Assembly: GCA_913045325.1 (NCBI GenBank)
Contig: CAJWPZ010000014.1
Location: forward strand, 1 to 42,250
DNA: 42,250 nt
Reading direction: 5' to 3'
DNA from: an uncultured Flavobacteriaceae bacterium
Lineage (GTDB): Bacteria > Bacteroidota > Bacteroidia > Flavobacteriales > Flavobacteriaceae
The translations under genes were made by a program, and so were the position numbers. Shown in pieces: positions 25,017 to 33,543 of this stretch (the first letter of the stretch is position 1; each line of letters begins with the position of its first letter). The notes beneath the pieces are model-generated. The model ran no database searches. It had not been told where the DNA came from and saw nothing but the letters and a program-made list of their open reading frames with translations.

Positions 25017-26099
25017 GTGAAAAAACCAAAAAAACATACCAGCGCATTAAAAGAACTTCAGGGTGTTGAAAAACCCCAGAACCTAAGTAGTGTAACTGCA
25101 TTAAAATTAAAAAAGGCACGCAAGCAAAAGCAGCACATTCCACAACTTATACAAGGGGTCTTGTCTAAAAACAAAACTGCACTCAGTAGAGCTATTACTA
25201 TTATTGAAAGTACCGCGCCAAAAGATCAAGCAGATGCCAAAGAATTAATTCAGGGGTGTATTGCGCATGCAAATAAATCTATACGCATCGGAATCACTGG
25301 AGTACCGGGGGTAGGAAAAAGCACTTTTATTGAACAGTTTGGAACACTACTAACCCAAAAGGGGCATAAAGTAGCCGTCTTAGCGGTGGACCCTAGTAGC
25401 AGTTTAAGCAATGGAAGTATCTTGGGAGATAAAACCAGAATGGAAGAATTGGTTAAAAATAAATTAGCATTTATAAGACCCTCTGCCAGTGGAGATTCTT
25501 TGGGAGGGGTAGCAAGAAAAACCAGAGAAGCGATCATATTATGTGAAGCTGCTGGTTACACGCACATTATAATTGAGACTGTGGGTGTAGGACAAAGCGA
25601 GACGGTTGTGCATTCTATGACAGATTTCTTCTTGCTTTTAAAACTAGCTGGTGCTGGAGATGAATTACAGGGTATAAAACGTGGTATCATGGAAATGGCA
25701 GATGCCATTATCATTAATAAAGCAGATGGTGAGAATGTCAAAGCGGCAAAATTAGCTAAAACAGAATTTAACCGAGCTTTACATTTATATCCTCCAAAAG
25801 ACAATGGATGGATTGCAAAAACCATCACCTGTAGTGCTCTAAAAAATGAAGGTATTCAAGAGGCTCTTGATCTTATTGAAGGTTATGTATCTAAAATGAA
25901 AGAAACAGGATATTTTGTAGCCAAAAGAGAACAGCAGCAACATTTCTGGATGTTACAAACCATAGAAAATAGACTAAAGAGTGATTTTTACAACAATCCC
26001 AAAATTAAAATCGCATTACAAGAACAACTAAAGGAATTGGCAAACTCAAATACAAGCCCCTTTCAAGCAGCTGCATATCTACTGTCCTTACATAAATAA
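25017..26099 (+). CDS. meaB: Methylmalonyl-CoA mutase-associated GTPase MeaB
   Basis: MeaB is the G3E-type P-loop GTPase that guards methylmalonyl-CoA mutase and gates delivery of adenosylcobalamin to it. The 360 residues show Walker A GVPGVGKS (95-102), the Mg-binding AVDPSSSLSNGSILGDKTRM (about 121-140), ETVGVGQSE with the Walker B region, and NKADGEN as the guanine-specificity motif (NKAD). The start is GTG; no ATG is available and the N-terminal 60 residues match the usual Lys-rich helical extension. The mutase genes are not in the window. Together with the adenosyltransferase at 16.1 kb it indicates B12-dependent propionate/methylmalonate metabolism. The stop is one base from the convergent neighbour. 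Confidence 0.95.
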   Translation: MKKPKKHTSALKELQGVEKPQNLSSVTALKLKKARKQKQHIPQLIQGVLSKNKTALSRAITIIESTAPKDQADAKELIQGCIAHANKSIRIGITGVPGVGKSTFIEQFGTLLTQKGHKVAVLAVDPSSSLSNGSILGDKTRMEELVKNKLAFIRPSASGDSLGGVARKTREAIILCEAAGYTHIIIETVGVGQSETVVHSMTDFFLLLKLAGAGDELQGIKRGIMEMADAIIINKADGENVKAAKLAKTEFNRALHLYPPKDNGWIAKTITCSALKNEGIQEALDLIEGYVSKMKETGYFVAKREQQQHFWMLQTIENRLKSDFYNNPKIKIALQEQLKELANSNTSPFQAAAYLLSLHK

Positions 26100-26100
26100 A

Positions 26101-27360
26101 TCAAGTCTTTTGTTTTTTCTTTTTGGCGGCAGGAAACAATACATTATTTAAAATGAGCCTGTATCCTGGAGAGTTTGGATGCAAGGCTAATTCTGTTTTG
26201 GGGTCTCCTACTCTATGCTGGTAATCTTCTGGATCATGACCGCCATAAAAGGTGAAAAATCCTTTTCCTTTAATACCATGAATATATCTAGCCTCACCAC
26301 TTGAGCTGTGAGCACCCATTACCAAAACATTTGATTTGATTTGAGTTGGCGCATAACTGGTAGTTTGGCCCATAAAGCCTTTTACTAGTGAGGTGTGGTT
26401 TTGAACAAGCATGGTAGGAATTGGATCCCACTTTGCAGAGTAATCCATCAATGAAAAGTAATCTGTTTGTTTTGAGACCTTACGTTTTGAGGTCATGTCT
26501 ATAGAAGAAAACTCATACACCATCGGGCTTCGCTCCAAAATATAATCCTTAAAAGCAAATGTTTGTTGAAAATCTATCTTACTTTGATAACTAGCATCAC
26601 TAGCATCACCATCAAACATAGGCTCACAAATATCTACACCTTGCGCAGAAAGCGCAATATCAAAACTATCTGTGGCGCTGCACATGGCAAACATAAAACC
26701 TCCACCCACAACATAATCTCTTATTTTTAAAGCAACATCTCTTTTTTGCTGAGATACCTTAGCATACCCCAAAGAGGCAGCCAATGCTTCAGATTTATTT
26801 TTTTCTGCAATATACCATGGAGCAGACCTGTAGGCTCTATAAAACTTTCCGTACTGCCCTGTGAAATCTTCATGGTGAAGGTGTAACCAATCATAAAGTA
26901 GTAGCTCATCTCTTAAAACCTCTTGGTCATAAATAGTTGTGTAGGGTATTTCGGCATAGGTTAATACCATAGTAACAGCATCATCCCAGGGTTGGTTACC
27001 CTTTGGAGAGTATACTGCAATTTTAGGCGCTTTTTCTAACACCACAGCTTCCATATTTTGAGAAGGACTGCTAATTTCTTTTAATATCTGAGCAGCTTTA
27101 CTATCACTAATAACCTCGAAAGAAACGCCTCGAATCTGGCATTCTTTGCGGATCTGATCATTGTCTGGCATTAAAAAAGAGCCCCCTCTATAGTTTAAAA
27201 GCCATTTGGTCTTTACGTTTCTCTCAAGAACCCAATAGGTAATACCATAGGCTTTTAAATGTTCTTTTTGAGTGGCCTCATCCATGGGGATGAGAATATA
27301 AGAGCCGTAACTTTGTACACTAAAAAGGCAAATAAATAAAAAGGTGAATAACTTAGTCAT
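26101..27360 (-). CDS. Exported protein of unknown function (homologues often labelled asparagine synthetase B)
   Basis: This 419-residue protein begins with a Sec signal peptide (about 1-18, ending QSYGS). It has an N-terminal domain (about 20-100, starting YILIPMDEATQ) and a central alpha/beta domain (about 105-345). The central part has Gly-rich and hydrophobic strands (IAVYSPKGNQPWDDAV, DYVVGGGFMFAMCSATDSFD) reminiscent of class I glutamine-amidotransferase-like folds. The tail is Lys-rich. It lacks both marks of asparagine synthetase B: there is no Cys at position 2 for the glutaminase site and no SGGxDS ATP-pyrophosphatase loop. An exported enzyme of that type would also make no sense. 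I therefore treat the name as unsupported. Confidence 0.7.
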   Translation of the reverse strand: MTKLFTFLFICLFSVQSYGSYILIPMDEATQKEHLKAYGITYWVLERNVKTKWLLNYRGGSFLMPDNDQIRKECQIRGVSFEVISDSKAAQILKEISSPSQNMEAVVLEKAPKIAVYSPKGNQPWDDAVTMVLTYAEIPYTTIYDQEVLRDELLLYDWLHLHHEDFTGQYGKFYRAYRSAPWYIAEKNKSEALAASLGYAKVSQQKRDVALKIRDYVVGGGFMFAMCSATDSFDIALSAQGVDICEPMFDGDASDASYQSKIDFQQTFAFKDYILERSPMVYEFSSIDMTSKRKVSKQTDYFSLMDYSAKWDPIPTMLVQNHTSLVKGFMGQTTSYAPTQIKSNVLVMGAHSSSGEARYIHGIKGKGFFTFYGGHDPEDYQHRVGDPKTELALHPNSPGYRLILNNVLFPAAKKKKQKT

Positions 27361-27479
27361 GCTGTAAATATAACGACAAAATCTAAGTCAAAGATTTGGA
27401 AGGAAAAAGAATTTTAAATTTTAAAAACTGAAACACGAAACCTCATCAGTAAACACTAAAACACTATCGCATTTAGGTT

Positions 27480-29009
27480 TTAATAAGGAAGGTCATCATT
27501 AGAGTTGGTTCCAAAGGCATCTTCTGCAGACGGGAAATTAGGTGTTTTAAAGGTATCATCATTTGCAGCATTATTCATGCTTGATGCTATTTCATTGGAG
27601 AAAGGAAAGGTGTCTAAGTTTTCAAACTTACCTAAATTACCAACAAATTTAAGACGTATTTCATCCAAACCTCCATTACGGTGCTTTGCTACTATAAACT
27701 CACCTTGACCAGCTGTTGGTGTGTGCTCATCATCATCCCACTCATCAATTTTATAATATTCTGGGCGGTAAATAAACGATACAATATCTGCATCTTGCTC
27801 GATGGCTCCAGATTCACGAAGATCACTCAACAAAGGTCTTTTAGACCCTCCACGAGTCTCTACAGCACGCGAAAGCTGGGATAGCGCAATAACCGGAACA
27901 TTTAATTCTTTTGCCAGTGCCTTTAGGTTTCTAGATATGGTAGATATTTCTTGTTCACGGTTTCCTCCATTTTTTCCTCCTCCAGCAGTCATTAGCTGCA
28001 AATAATCAATCATAATGATTTTAACACCTTGCTGTGAGGCAAGACGTCTTGCCTTTGCACGCAAATCAAAAATAGAAAGAGAAGGCGTATCATCAATAAA
28101 CAAGGGGGCCTTCTCAAGGCCTTTTACCTTAACGTTTAACTGCTCCCATTCATGCTTTTCTAGGTTTCCTGTTCTTAATTTTTCTGAAGACAGCCCAGTT
28201 TCACTAGAGATGAGTCTGGTAATTAACTGCACAGAAGACATCTCACATGAGAAAAATGCAACAGGAATGTTATGATCTACAGCCATATTACGAGCCATAG
28301 ACAAGGTAAGAGCGGTTTTACCCATACCAGGACGCGCTGCAATGATAATTAAATCACTGGGTTGCCATCCAGAGGTTAGCTTGTCTAACTCTGTAAAACC
28401 AGAAGGAATACCAGACAAGCCCTCTTTATTGGCAATTTCCTCAATCTTCTTTTTGGCTTGTATAACTAAATCTTGTGCTGTTTCACTAGAACGCTTAATA
28501 TTTCCTTGTGTTATATCATATAGCTTACTCTCTGCGGTATCTAACAAATCAAAAACATCTGTAGTTACATCATAAGAATCCTCAATAATTTCATTTGAAA
28601 TTTTAATTAAACTTCTCTGGATATATTTTTGAAGTATGATGCGGGCATGAAACTCAATATGGGCAGAGGAAGATACTTTTTGGGTGAGTTGTATTAAATA
28701 AAATTCTCCCCCAGCAAGTTCAAGCTTTTGCATCTTCTTTAACTGCTGTGAAACGGTTAATAAGTCTACAGGTTGGCTTTCTACAAACAGGGTATTAATG
28801 GCCTCAAAGATGTGCTGGTGTGCTTCTTTGTAAAAAACATCTGGATTTAAAATATCAATAACCTCATCAACTCCTTTTTTATCAATCATCATAGCGCCAA
28901 GTACAACCTCCTCTAAATCAGTTGCTTGTGGCGGTATCTTGCCTTTTTCTAAGTTTATTACTTGAGCAGGACGCTTTTGATAAGGGGAGTTAGGTTGCAG
29001 TTTTTCCAT
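27480..29009 (-). CDS. dnaB: Replicative DNA helicase
   Basis: DnaB is the hexameric 5'-3' helicase at the replication fork. The 509 residues have the N-terminal helical domain (about 25-125) that contacts primase, a linker, and the RecA-like C-terminal domain. That domain carries Walker A ARPGMGKT (225-232), Walker B IIMIDYLQLM (331-340), LSQLSRAVETRGGSKRPLLSDLRESG, and AKHRNGGLDEIRL with the arginine finger. No intein is present. The last 30 residues are a low-complexity Asn/Asp tail. It is monocistronic as far as seen, lying between a terminator and the exported unknown gene. Confidence 0.97.
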   Translation of the reverse strand: MEKLQPNSPYQKRPAQVINLEKGKIPPQATDLEEVVLGAMMIDKKGVDEVIDILNPDVFYKEAHQHIFEAINTLFVESQPVDLLTVSQQLKKMQKLELAGGEFYLIQLTQKVSSSAHIEFHARIILQKYIQRSLIKISNEIIEDSYDVTTDVFDLLDTAESKLYDITQGNIKRSSETAQDLVIQAKKKIEEIANKEGLSGIPSGFTELDKLTSGWQPSDLIIIAARPGMGKTALTLSMARNMAVDHNIPVAFFSCEMSSVQLITRLISSETGLSSEKLRTGNLEKHEWEQLNVKVKGLEKAPLFIDDTPSLSIFDLRAKARRLASQQGVKIIMIDYLQLMTAGGGKNGGNREQEISTISRNLKALAKELNVPVIALSQLSRAVETRGGSKRPLLSDLRESGAIEQDADIVSFIYRPEYYKIDEWDDDEHTPTAGQGEFIVAKHRNGGLDEIRLKFVGNLGKFENLDTFPFSNEIASSMNNAANDDTFKTPNFPSAEDAFGTNSNDDLPY

Positions 29010-29121
29010 AGAACGAATGTAAAGAAATTGTGAGGATGACTTGGTTTATTTTATGGTGCTTCTATTAACCACTCATTAACAATTTAATTGTTGAAAACTC
29101 TGAAATTTTGTTAATAAGCAT

Positions 29122-29155
29122 AAAAAAAATCTGAGACAGCTGCCTCAGATTTTAA
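29122..29155 (-). terminator. Rho-independent terminator of accA
   Basis: Arms AAAATCTGAG and CTCAGATTTT flank a CAGCTG core on the far side of the accA stop. On the minus strand the stem is followed by a run of T. It separates accA from dnaB, which is on the same strand. Confidence 0.85.
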
Positions 29156-29176
29156 GATGTATTGCTACCACTAGCT

Positions 29177-30130
29177 TTATTGATTGTAAACTCCCATCTG
29201 CGAATATTTATCCATACGTTGGGCAACCAAATCTTTTGGTGATAAGTCTTTTAATTGATTGTATTCTTTGGTAATTACATTTGCCACGGTGGTAAATGTT
29301 TTTGTTCTGTTTGCATGCGCACCACCTAGAGGTTCTTTAACAATAACATCGATAAGCTTTTGCTTTTTCATGTCTGTAGCAGTAAGCTTTAGGGCCTCGG
29401 CAGCTTGTTCTTTATACTCCCAACTACGCCACAGTATAGAAGAGCAGCTCTCTGGAGAAATCACAGAATACCAAGTGTTTTCTAGCATCAGCACGCGGTC
29501 TCCCACACCAATTCCTAGAGCTCCACCACTTGCCCCTTCACCTATAATAAGTACAATAATAGGCACTTTAAGGCGTGTCATTTCTAAAATGTTTCTTGCA
29601 ATTGCCTCTCCCTGACCGCGCTCTTCTGCTTCTAGTCCTGGATAGGCACCGGGAGTATCAATTAAACACACCACAGGAACACCAAATTTCTCGGCAGATT
29701 TCATGAGGCGCAACGCTTTTCTGTACCCCTCTGGGTTAGCCATACCAAAGTTTCTGTATTGACGTGTTTTGGTATTATACCCCTTTTGTTGTCCAATAAA
29801 CATATAACTCTGATCTCCAATTTTTCCAAGACCACCAACCATTGCTTTATCATCTTTAAAGCTACGGTCTCCATGCAACTCAACGAAACTCTCGCCACAG
29901 ATTGCATTTATATAGTCCATGGTATATGGTCTATTAGGGTGACGTGATAATTGTACACGTTGCCAAGGAGTTATGTTTTTGTATATGTTTTTTTTAGTTT
30001 CTTCTAATTTTAGTTCAATTTGCTCGCAGGTATTTGTTACGTCCACATCATTATCCTCACCAATTTGGCAGGCCTTTTCATATTGCTCTTGCAAGTCTTT
30101 AATAGGTAATTCAAAATCTAGGTATTCCAT
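29177..30130 (-). CDS. accA: Acetyl-CoA carboxylase carboxyltransferase subunit alpha
   Basis: AccA is one half of the carboxyltransferase that moves the carboxyl group from biotin to acetyl-CoA, giving malonyl-CoA for fatty acid synthesis. The 317-residue length is standard. Recognisable stretches are [47 protein letters not shown] (about 170-189), [31 protein letters not shown] and the final helical region. The biotin carrier and carboxylase genes are elsewhere, but birA, which charges the carrier, is at 4.6 kb. A TATCTTTG element is upstream and a terminator downstream, so it is a single-gene unit. Confidence 0.97.
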   Translation of the reverse strand: MEYLDFELPIKDLQEQYEKACQIGEDNDVDVTNTCEQIELKLEETKKNIYKNITPWQRVQLSRHPNRPYTMDYINAICGESFVELHGDRSFKDDKAMVGGLGKIGDQSYMFIGQQKGYNTKTRQYRNFGMANPEGYRKALRLMKSAEKFGVPVVCLIDTPGAYPGLEAEERGQGEAIARNILEMTRLKVPIIVLIIGEGASGGALGIGVGDRVLMLENTWYSVISPESCSSILWRSWEYKEQAAEALKLTATDMKKQKLIDVIVKEPLGGAHANRTKTFTTVANVITKEYNQLKDLSPKDLVAQRMDKYSQMGVYNQ

Positions 30131-30165
30131 AATGGTTTTTCAATAGGTTATATTACTAGTTTTCA

Positions 30166-30173
30166 CAAAGATA
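30166..30173 (-). promoter_or_regulatory. Predicted -7 element (TATCTTTG) of accA
   Basis: On the minus strand TATCTTTG matches TAnnTTTG exactly, 35 bases before the accA ATG. No TTG is seen at the right spacing. Confidence 0.5.
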
Positions 30174-30205
30174 AAATTTTGTTTTGAGCTATGTATTGAA
30201 CTGCT

Positions 30206-31096
30206 TTAATTTTTTAATTTCTTTTTGATCCTGTTTTTAATAATTCCGTTTGCAATCACCGTTAAAATAATAATCGCTGCACCATAATAAAACTGAGGGC
30301 CCATATTCTCTGACTCGCCAAGGATCAAAAGCGCCAACACAATACCATACACCGGTTCCAGGTTTATGGTTAGCATCACAGTGTATGGGCTAATCCATTT
30401 CATGACATGTACAGAGGCTATAAACGCATAGGCTGTACACCCAGAGGCAAGTATAAACAAATAGCCCCAATCTGAAGTGCTTAAGATGAAAAATGAAGCG
30501 TCAAAACTTCCACTAAAAAACAAGTATAAAGAAATACAACAAACTCCAAAGAACAGCTCGTAAAAAGAGATAGCACTGGCATTGTACTGCACAGCCAACT
30601 TTCCATTAATCACAGAAAAAAGAGCTCCCAAAAATGAAGATATAAGGGCCAGTAAAATACCCCAAGAATAATCTCCCTCTACTTGAAAAATAACATACAA
30701 GCCTAACACTACAACTAGACCAAAAACAACTTCATACCAAATAACTTTTCTTTTATAAAAAATAGGTTCTAAAAAAGCAGTAAAAAATGACCCCGTTGAC
30801 ATAATAGCTAGGGTTATGGAGACATTGGCTGTCTTAATAGCGCCAAAAAAAGCAAGCCAATGCATGGCAATAACAGCCCCTGCAAGTAAAAAAACCAACA
30901 TGGTTTTTTTACTGAATTTAAGTGGAATTTTCTTGTACCCTACCCATGCCAGTATCAGTAAAGAAGCGATACTCATTCTAAACCAAACCAAACCAAGGGC
31001 ATCAATACTTATAAGAGCTCCCAAAACAGCAGTAAAGCCCCAAATAAAGACAATAAAATGTAAGTGTAGGTAATTAAGGAGTTTAGCGTTTTGCAT
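30206..31096 (-). CDS. DMT-superfamily (EamA) transporter
   Basis: This 296-residue protein has about ten hydrophobic segments and two similar halves, the pattern of two EamA domains (about 10-140 and 155-285). The first half begins with HFIVFIWGFTAVLGALISI, a typical EamA first helix, and the second carries FIASVHVMKWISPYTVMLTINLEPVYG, the usual late helix with its Pro. It ends in a basic tail (KNRIKKKLKN). It probably exports a metabolite or amino acid; the substrate is unknown. Its start overlaps the end of the LptF/LptG gene by 14 bases, so it is the last gene of the tgt operon. Confidence 0.88.
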   Translation of the reverse strand: MQNAKLLNYLHLHFIVFIWGFTAVLGALISIDALGLVWFRMSIASLLILAWVGYKKIPLKFSKKTMLVFLLAGAVIAMHWLAFFGAIKTANVSITLAIMSTGSFFTAFLEPIFYKRKVIWYEVVFGLVVVLGLYVIFQVEGDYSWGILLALISSFLGALFSVINGKLAVQYNASAISFYELFFGVCCISLYLFFSGSFDASFFILSTSDWGYLFILASGCTAYAFIASVHVMKWISPYTVMLTINLEPVYGIVLALLILGESENMGPQFYYGAAIIILTVIANGIIKNRIKKKLKN

Positions 31097-32162
31097 TACG
31101 TAACAAATAAATGGCTAAAATGGCAAACACAATATTTGGCGCCCAAGATGCTACAAAAGGTGAAAAGTCACTCTTGGCAGCCATGGTTCCGAATATTTTA
31201 TCAAAGAAAATAAAAATCATTCCTATTGCAATACCAATAGCTAGGTTAACACCCATACCCCCACGACGTTTCACAGAAGAGACTGCTACTGCAATTATAG
31301 TTAGTATGTAGGCAGAAACAGGTAAACTCCAACGTTTGTGACGCACTACCTCGTAGGAGCTAATAAAAGAAGATCCTTTTTTCTTCTCGCTTGCAATAAA
31401 ATTATTAAGCTCTGGTAGGTTTAGAGTTTCAGCTATATATTTTACGGGAGTTAGATCATCAAGATCAAAACTAAAGACGGTATCCAATCGTTTTTTACGT
31501 TCAATAATATCATTGTCTACCCCTACACTTCTTTTTGTATAATTAAACAAAGAGTAGGTGCTGTCTTTTTCGTTAAACTTAATTCTGCTGGCCGCTAGTT
31601 TATAGGTCATCTTTTTGTCCTCAAAATGCTCAAGGGTAAAATTACTTCCACTTTTTTCTGACACATTAAAATAACTAACATAGATATAATCATTGTCATT
31701 AATCTGTCTATATACGTTAGATTTTTCACGATCCTGCCGGCCTTTTTTTAGATACTTAAATGAGAATTCATTAAAGCCTTGACTTGCTTTTGGAGCAATA
31801 AACATCCCTAGAATAAACGCTGCAACACACACAATGGTAGCCCCAATAATATAAGGTCTTAAAAAACGGTAGTAAGACACACCGCTGCTCAAAAAAGCAA
31901 TAATTTCTGTGTTATTTGCCAATTTGGAAGTAAACCAAATTACAGATAAAAATAAAAATAAGGGGAATAATAAATTGGCAAAGTAAATAGTAAAATCAAA
32001 ATAGTACGCGACCACTTCCATAAATGGTACTTCGTTTTCTAAGATTTTATCAATCTTTTCGGCAAGATTTACAATAATACCAATAGGTATAAATAGCAGC
32101 AATAGGAGCACAAAGGTTCCTAAATAGCGTTTTATAATATACTTATCGAGAATGCTTAACAT
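31083..32162 (-). CDS. LptF/LptG-family permease
   Basis: This is a 359-residue inner-membrane permease of the lipopolysaccharide exporter. It has three N-terminal membrane helices (about 15-36, 48-75 and 100-122), a large periplasmic beta-jellyroll region (about 123-265) and three C-terminal helices. LDKYIIKRYLGTFVLLLLLF at the start is a family hallmark. LptF and LptG work as a pair with the LptB ATPase to lift LPS from the inner membrane, and Bacteroidota often encode the two halves at separate places. The short length and motif fit, but F versus G cannot be decided. It follows tgt by 11 bases and overlaps the EamA gene by 14. Confidence 0.9.
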   Translation of the reverse strand: MLSILDKYIIKRYLGTFVLLLLLFIPIGIIVNLAEKIDKILENEVPFMEVVAYYFDFTIYFANLLFPLFLFLSVIWFTSKLANNTEIIAFLSSGVSYYRFLRPYIIGATIVCVAAFILGMFIAPKASQGFNEFSFKYLKKGRQDREKSNVYRQINDNDYIYVSYFNVSEKSGSNFTLEHFEDKKMTYKLAASRIKFNEKDSTYSLFNYTKRSVGVDNDIIERKKRLDTVFSFDLDDLTPVKYIAETLNLPELNNFIASEKKKGSSFISSYEVVRHKRWSLPVSAYILTIIAVAVSSVKRRGGMGVNLAIGIAIGMIFIFFDKIFGTMAAKSDFSPFVASWAPNIVFAILAIYLLRNAKR

Positions 32163-32173
32163 TGTATATGGTC

Positions 32174-33304
32174 TTATAACCTTTTATCCATTTGTTTTAC
32201 CATCTTGTTTTTCCATGGTGTGTAATCTCCTGCTAAGATATGTTTTCTTGCCTCACGCACCAACCATAAATAAAAACCAAGGTTGTGTATGGTGGCAATT
32301 TGCCTGCCTAACATTTCATTTACAGTAAATAAATGACGTAAATAAGCTTTGCTATACTCTGTATCTACCCATGTTATTGCCATTTCATCTATAGCACTGA
32401 AATCTGCCTCCCATTTTTTATTTTTAATGTTGATTGTTCCATGTGCAGTAAAAAGCATCCCATTTCTACCATTTCTAGTGGGCATCACACAGTCAAACAT
32501 GTCAATACCTAGGGCTATGTTCTCCAGTAAGTTTATTGGAGTTCCTACTCCCATTAAATAACGAGGCTTATCTTTAGGTAAAATAGCTGTAACTACTTCT
32601 GTCATTTCATACATCTCCTCTGCAGGTTCTCCTACAGACAAGCCGCCAATAGCATTACCCTGTGCCCCTACTGAGGCGATATACTCTGCAGATTGCTTGC
32701 GCAAATCTTTATAGGTACTCCCTTGCACAATAGGAAAGAATGTTTGACTGTAATCATACATAAAGGGTGTTTTCTCAAGATGAGTCAAACAACGCTCTAA
32801 CCAACGATGGGTCATGTGCATAGACCTTTTGGCATAATTATAATCACAAGGGTATGGGGTACACTCATCAAAGGCCATAATAATATCTGCGCCAATACTT
32901 CGCTGGACTTCCATCACGTTTTCTGGAGTGAAAAAATGATAACTCCCATCTATGTGGGATTTAAACTTAACCCCTTCTTCTTTGATTTTTCTGTTGTCAG
33001 AGAGGGAGTAAACCTGATACCCTCCAGAGTCTGTAAGGATGTTTCTATCCCAATTCATAAACTTGTGAAGGCCCCCAGCTTTTTCTAAAATGTTTGTTCC
33101 CGGGCGTAGGTACAAATGATAGGTATTACCTAAAATTACATCTGGATTTATTTGCTCACGTAACTCTTTTTGATGGACCCCTTTCACGGTACCCACGGTA
33201 CCAACAGGCATAAATATTGGAGTTTGTATGGTTCCGTGATCCAGTGTTATGGTTCCAGCGCGGGCTTGCCCCTGTATATCTGTAGCTTCGAGTTTAAAAT
33301 CCAT
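32174..33304 (-). CDS. tgt: tRNA-guanine transglycosylase, lacking the zinc cysteines
   Basis: Tgt swaps guanine-34 of Asn, Asp, His and Tyr tRNAs for the queuosine precursor preQ1. The 376 residues from the chosen ATG show the catalytic features: DSGGYQVYS (about 92-100), the substrate loop GGLSVGEP (about 220-227) and DMFDCVMPTR (about 268-277) with the catalytic Asp. The C-terminal zinc site normally reads C-x-C-x2-C plus a His. Here those three positions are Ala309, Thr311 and Asp314, while the His (340, IHNLGFY) stays. The frame is open to 33367, but a TATCTTTG element at 33325-33332 and the family N terminus favour 33304. It heads the tgt-lptF/G-eamA operon. Confidence 0.93.
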   Translation of the reverse strand: MDFKLEATDIQGQARAGTITLDHGTIQTPIFMPVGTVGTVKGVHQKELREQINPDVILGNTYHLYLRPGTNILEKAGGLHKFMNWDRNILTDSGGYQVYSLSDNRKIKEEGVKFKSHIDGSYHFFTPENVMEVQRSIGADIIMAFDECTPYPCDYNYAKRSMHMTHRWLERCLTHLEKTPFMYDYSQTFFPIVQGSTYKDLRKQSAEYIASVGAQGNAIGGLSVGEPAEEMYEMTEVVTAILPKDKPRYLMGVGTPINLLENIALGIDMFDCVMPTRNGRNGMLFTAHGTINIKNKKWEADFSAIDEMAITWVDTEYSKAYLRHLFTVNEMLGRQIATIHNLGFYLWLVREARKHILAGDYTPWKNKMVKQMDKRL

Positions 33305-33324
33305 GTGACGTTTTAATGAATAGC

Positions 33325-33332
33325 CAAAGATA
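33325..33332 (-). promoter_or_regulatory. Predicted -7 element (TATCTTTG) of tgt
   Basis: On the minus strand TATCTTTG lies 20 bases before the ATG at 33304. It is downstream of the alternative start at 33367, so it argues for the shorter protein. No TTG at normal spacing. Confidence 0.55.
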
Positions 33333-33514
33333 CATTTGCTGTAGGAAGTACGAATGAGGAAAGACATTTTTTTTTAACCCATAGAAAAACGAGTCACGCC
33401 AAAATAATGCCTGATTGGTCACCAAAATTTAAAACAATACAACAATGTTAACTAAAACTTAAAAATCGTTGATAACCTCATTTGGCACTTCTTTTTCTTA
33501 GGCCTTTAAAGAAG

Positions 33515-33522
33515 TATTTTTG
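33515..33522 (+). promoter_or_regulatory. Predicted -7 element (TATTTTTG) of the transketolase genes
   Basis: TATTTTTG matches TAnnTTTG exactly, 21 bases before the chosen ATG at 33544. It overlaps the TTG at 33520 that would begin the longer frame, so that TTG is unlikely to be translated. A TTTG at 33481-33484 is too distant (30 bp) for a standard -33. Confidence 0.55.
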
Positions 33523-33543
33523 AGCCAGAAACCAAAATATACC

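Noticed and set aside
26101-27360. Asparagine synthetase B
   Set aside because: No N-terminal Cys nucleophile, no SGGxDS ATP-pyrophosphatase loop, and a signal peptide is present.
33305-33367. Longer N terminus for tgt
   Set aside because: A consensus -7 element lies inside this extension and the extra 21 residues do not match the family start.
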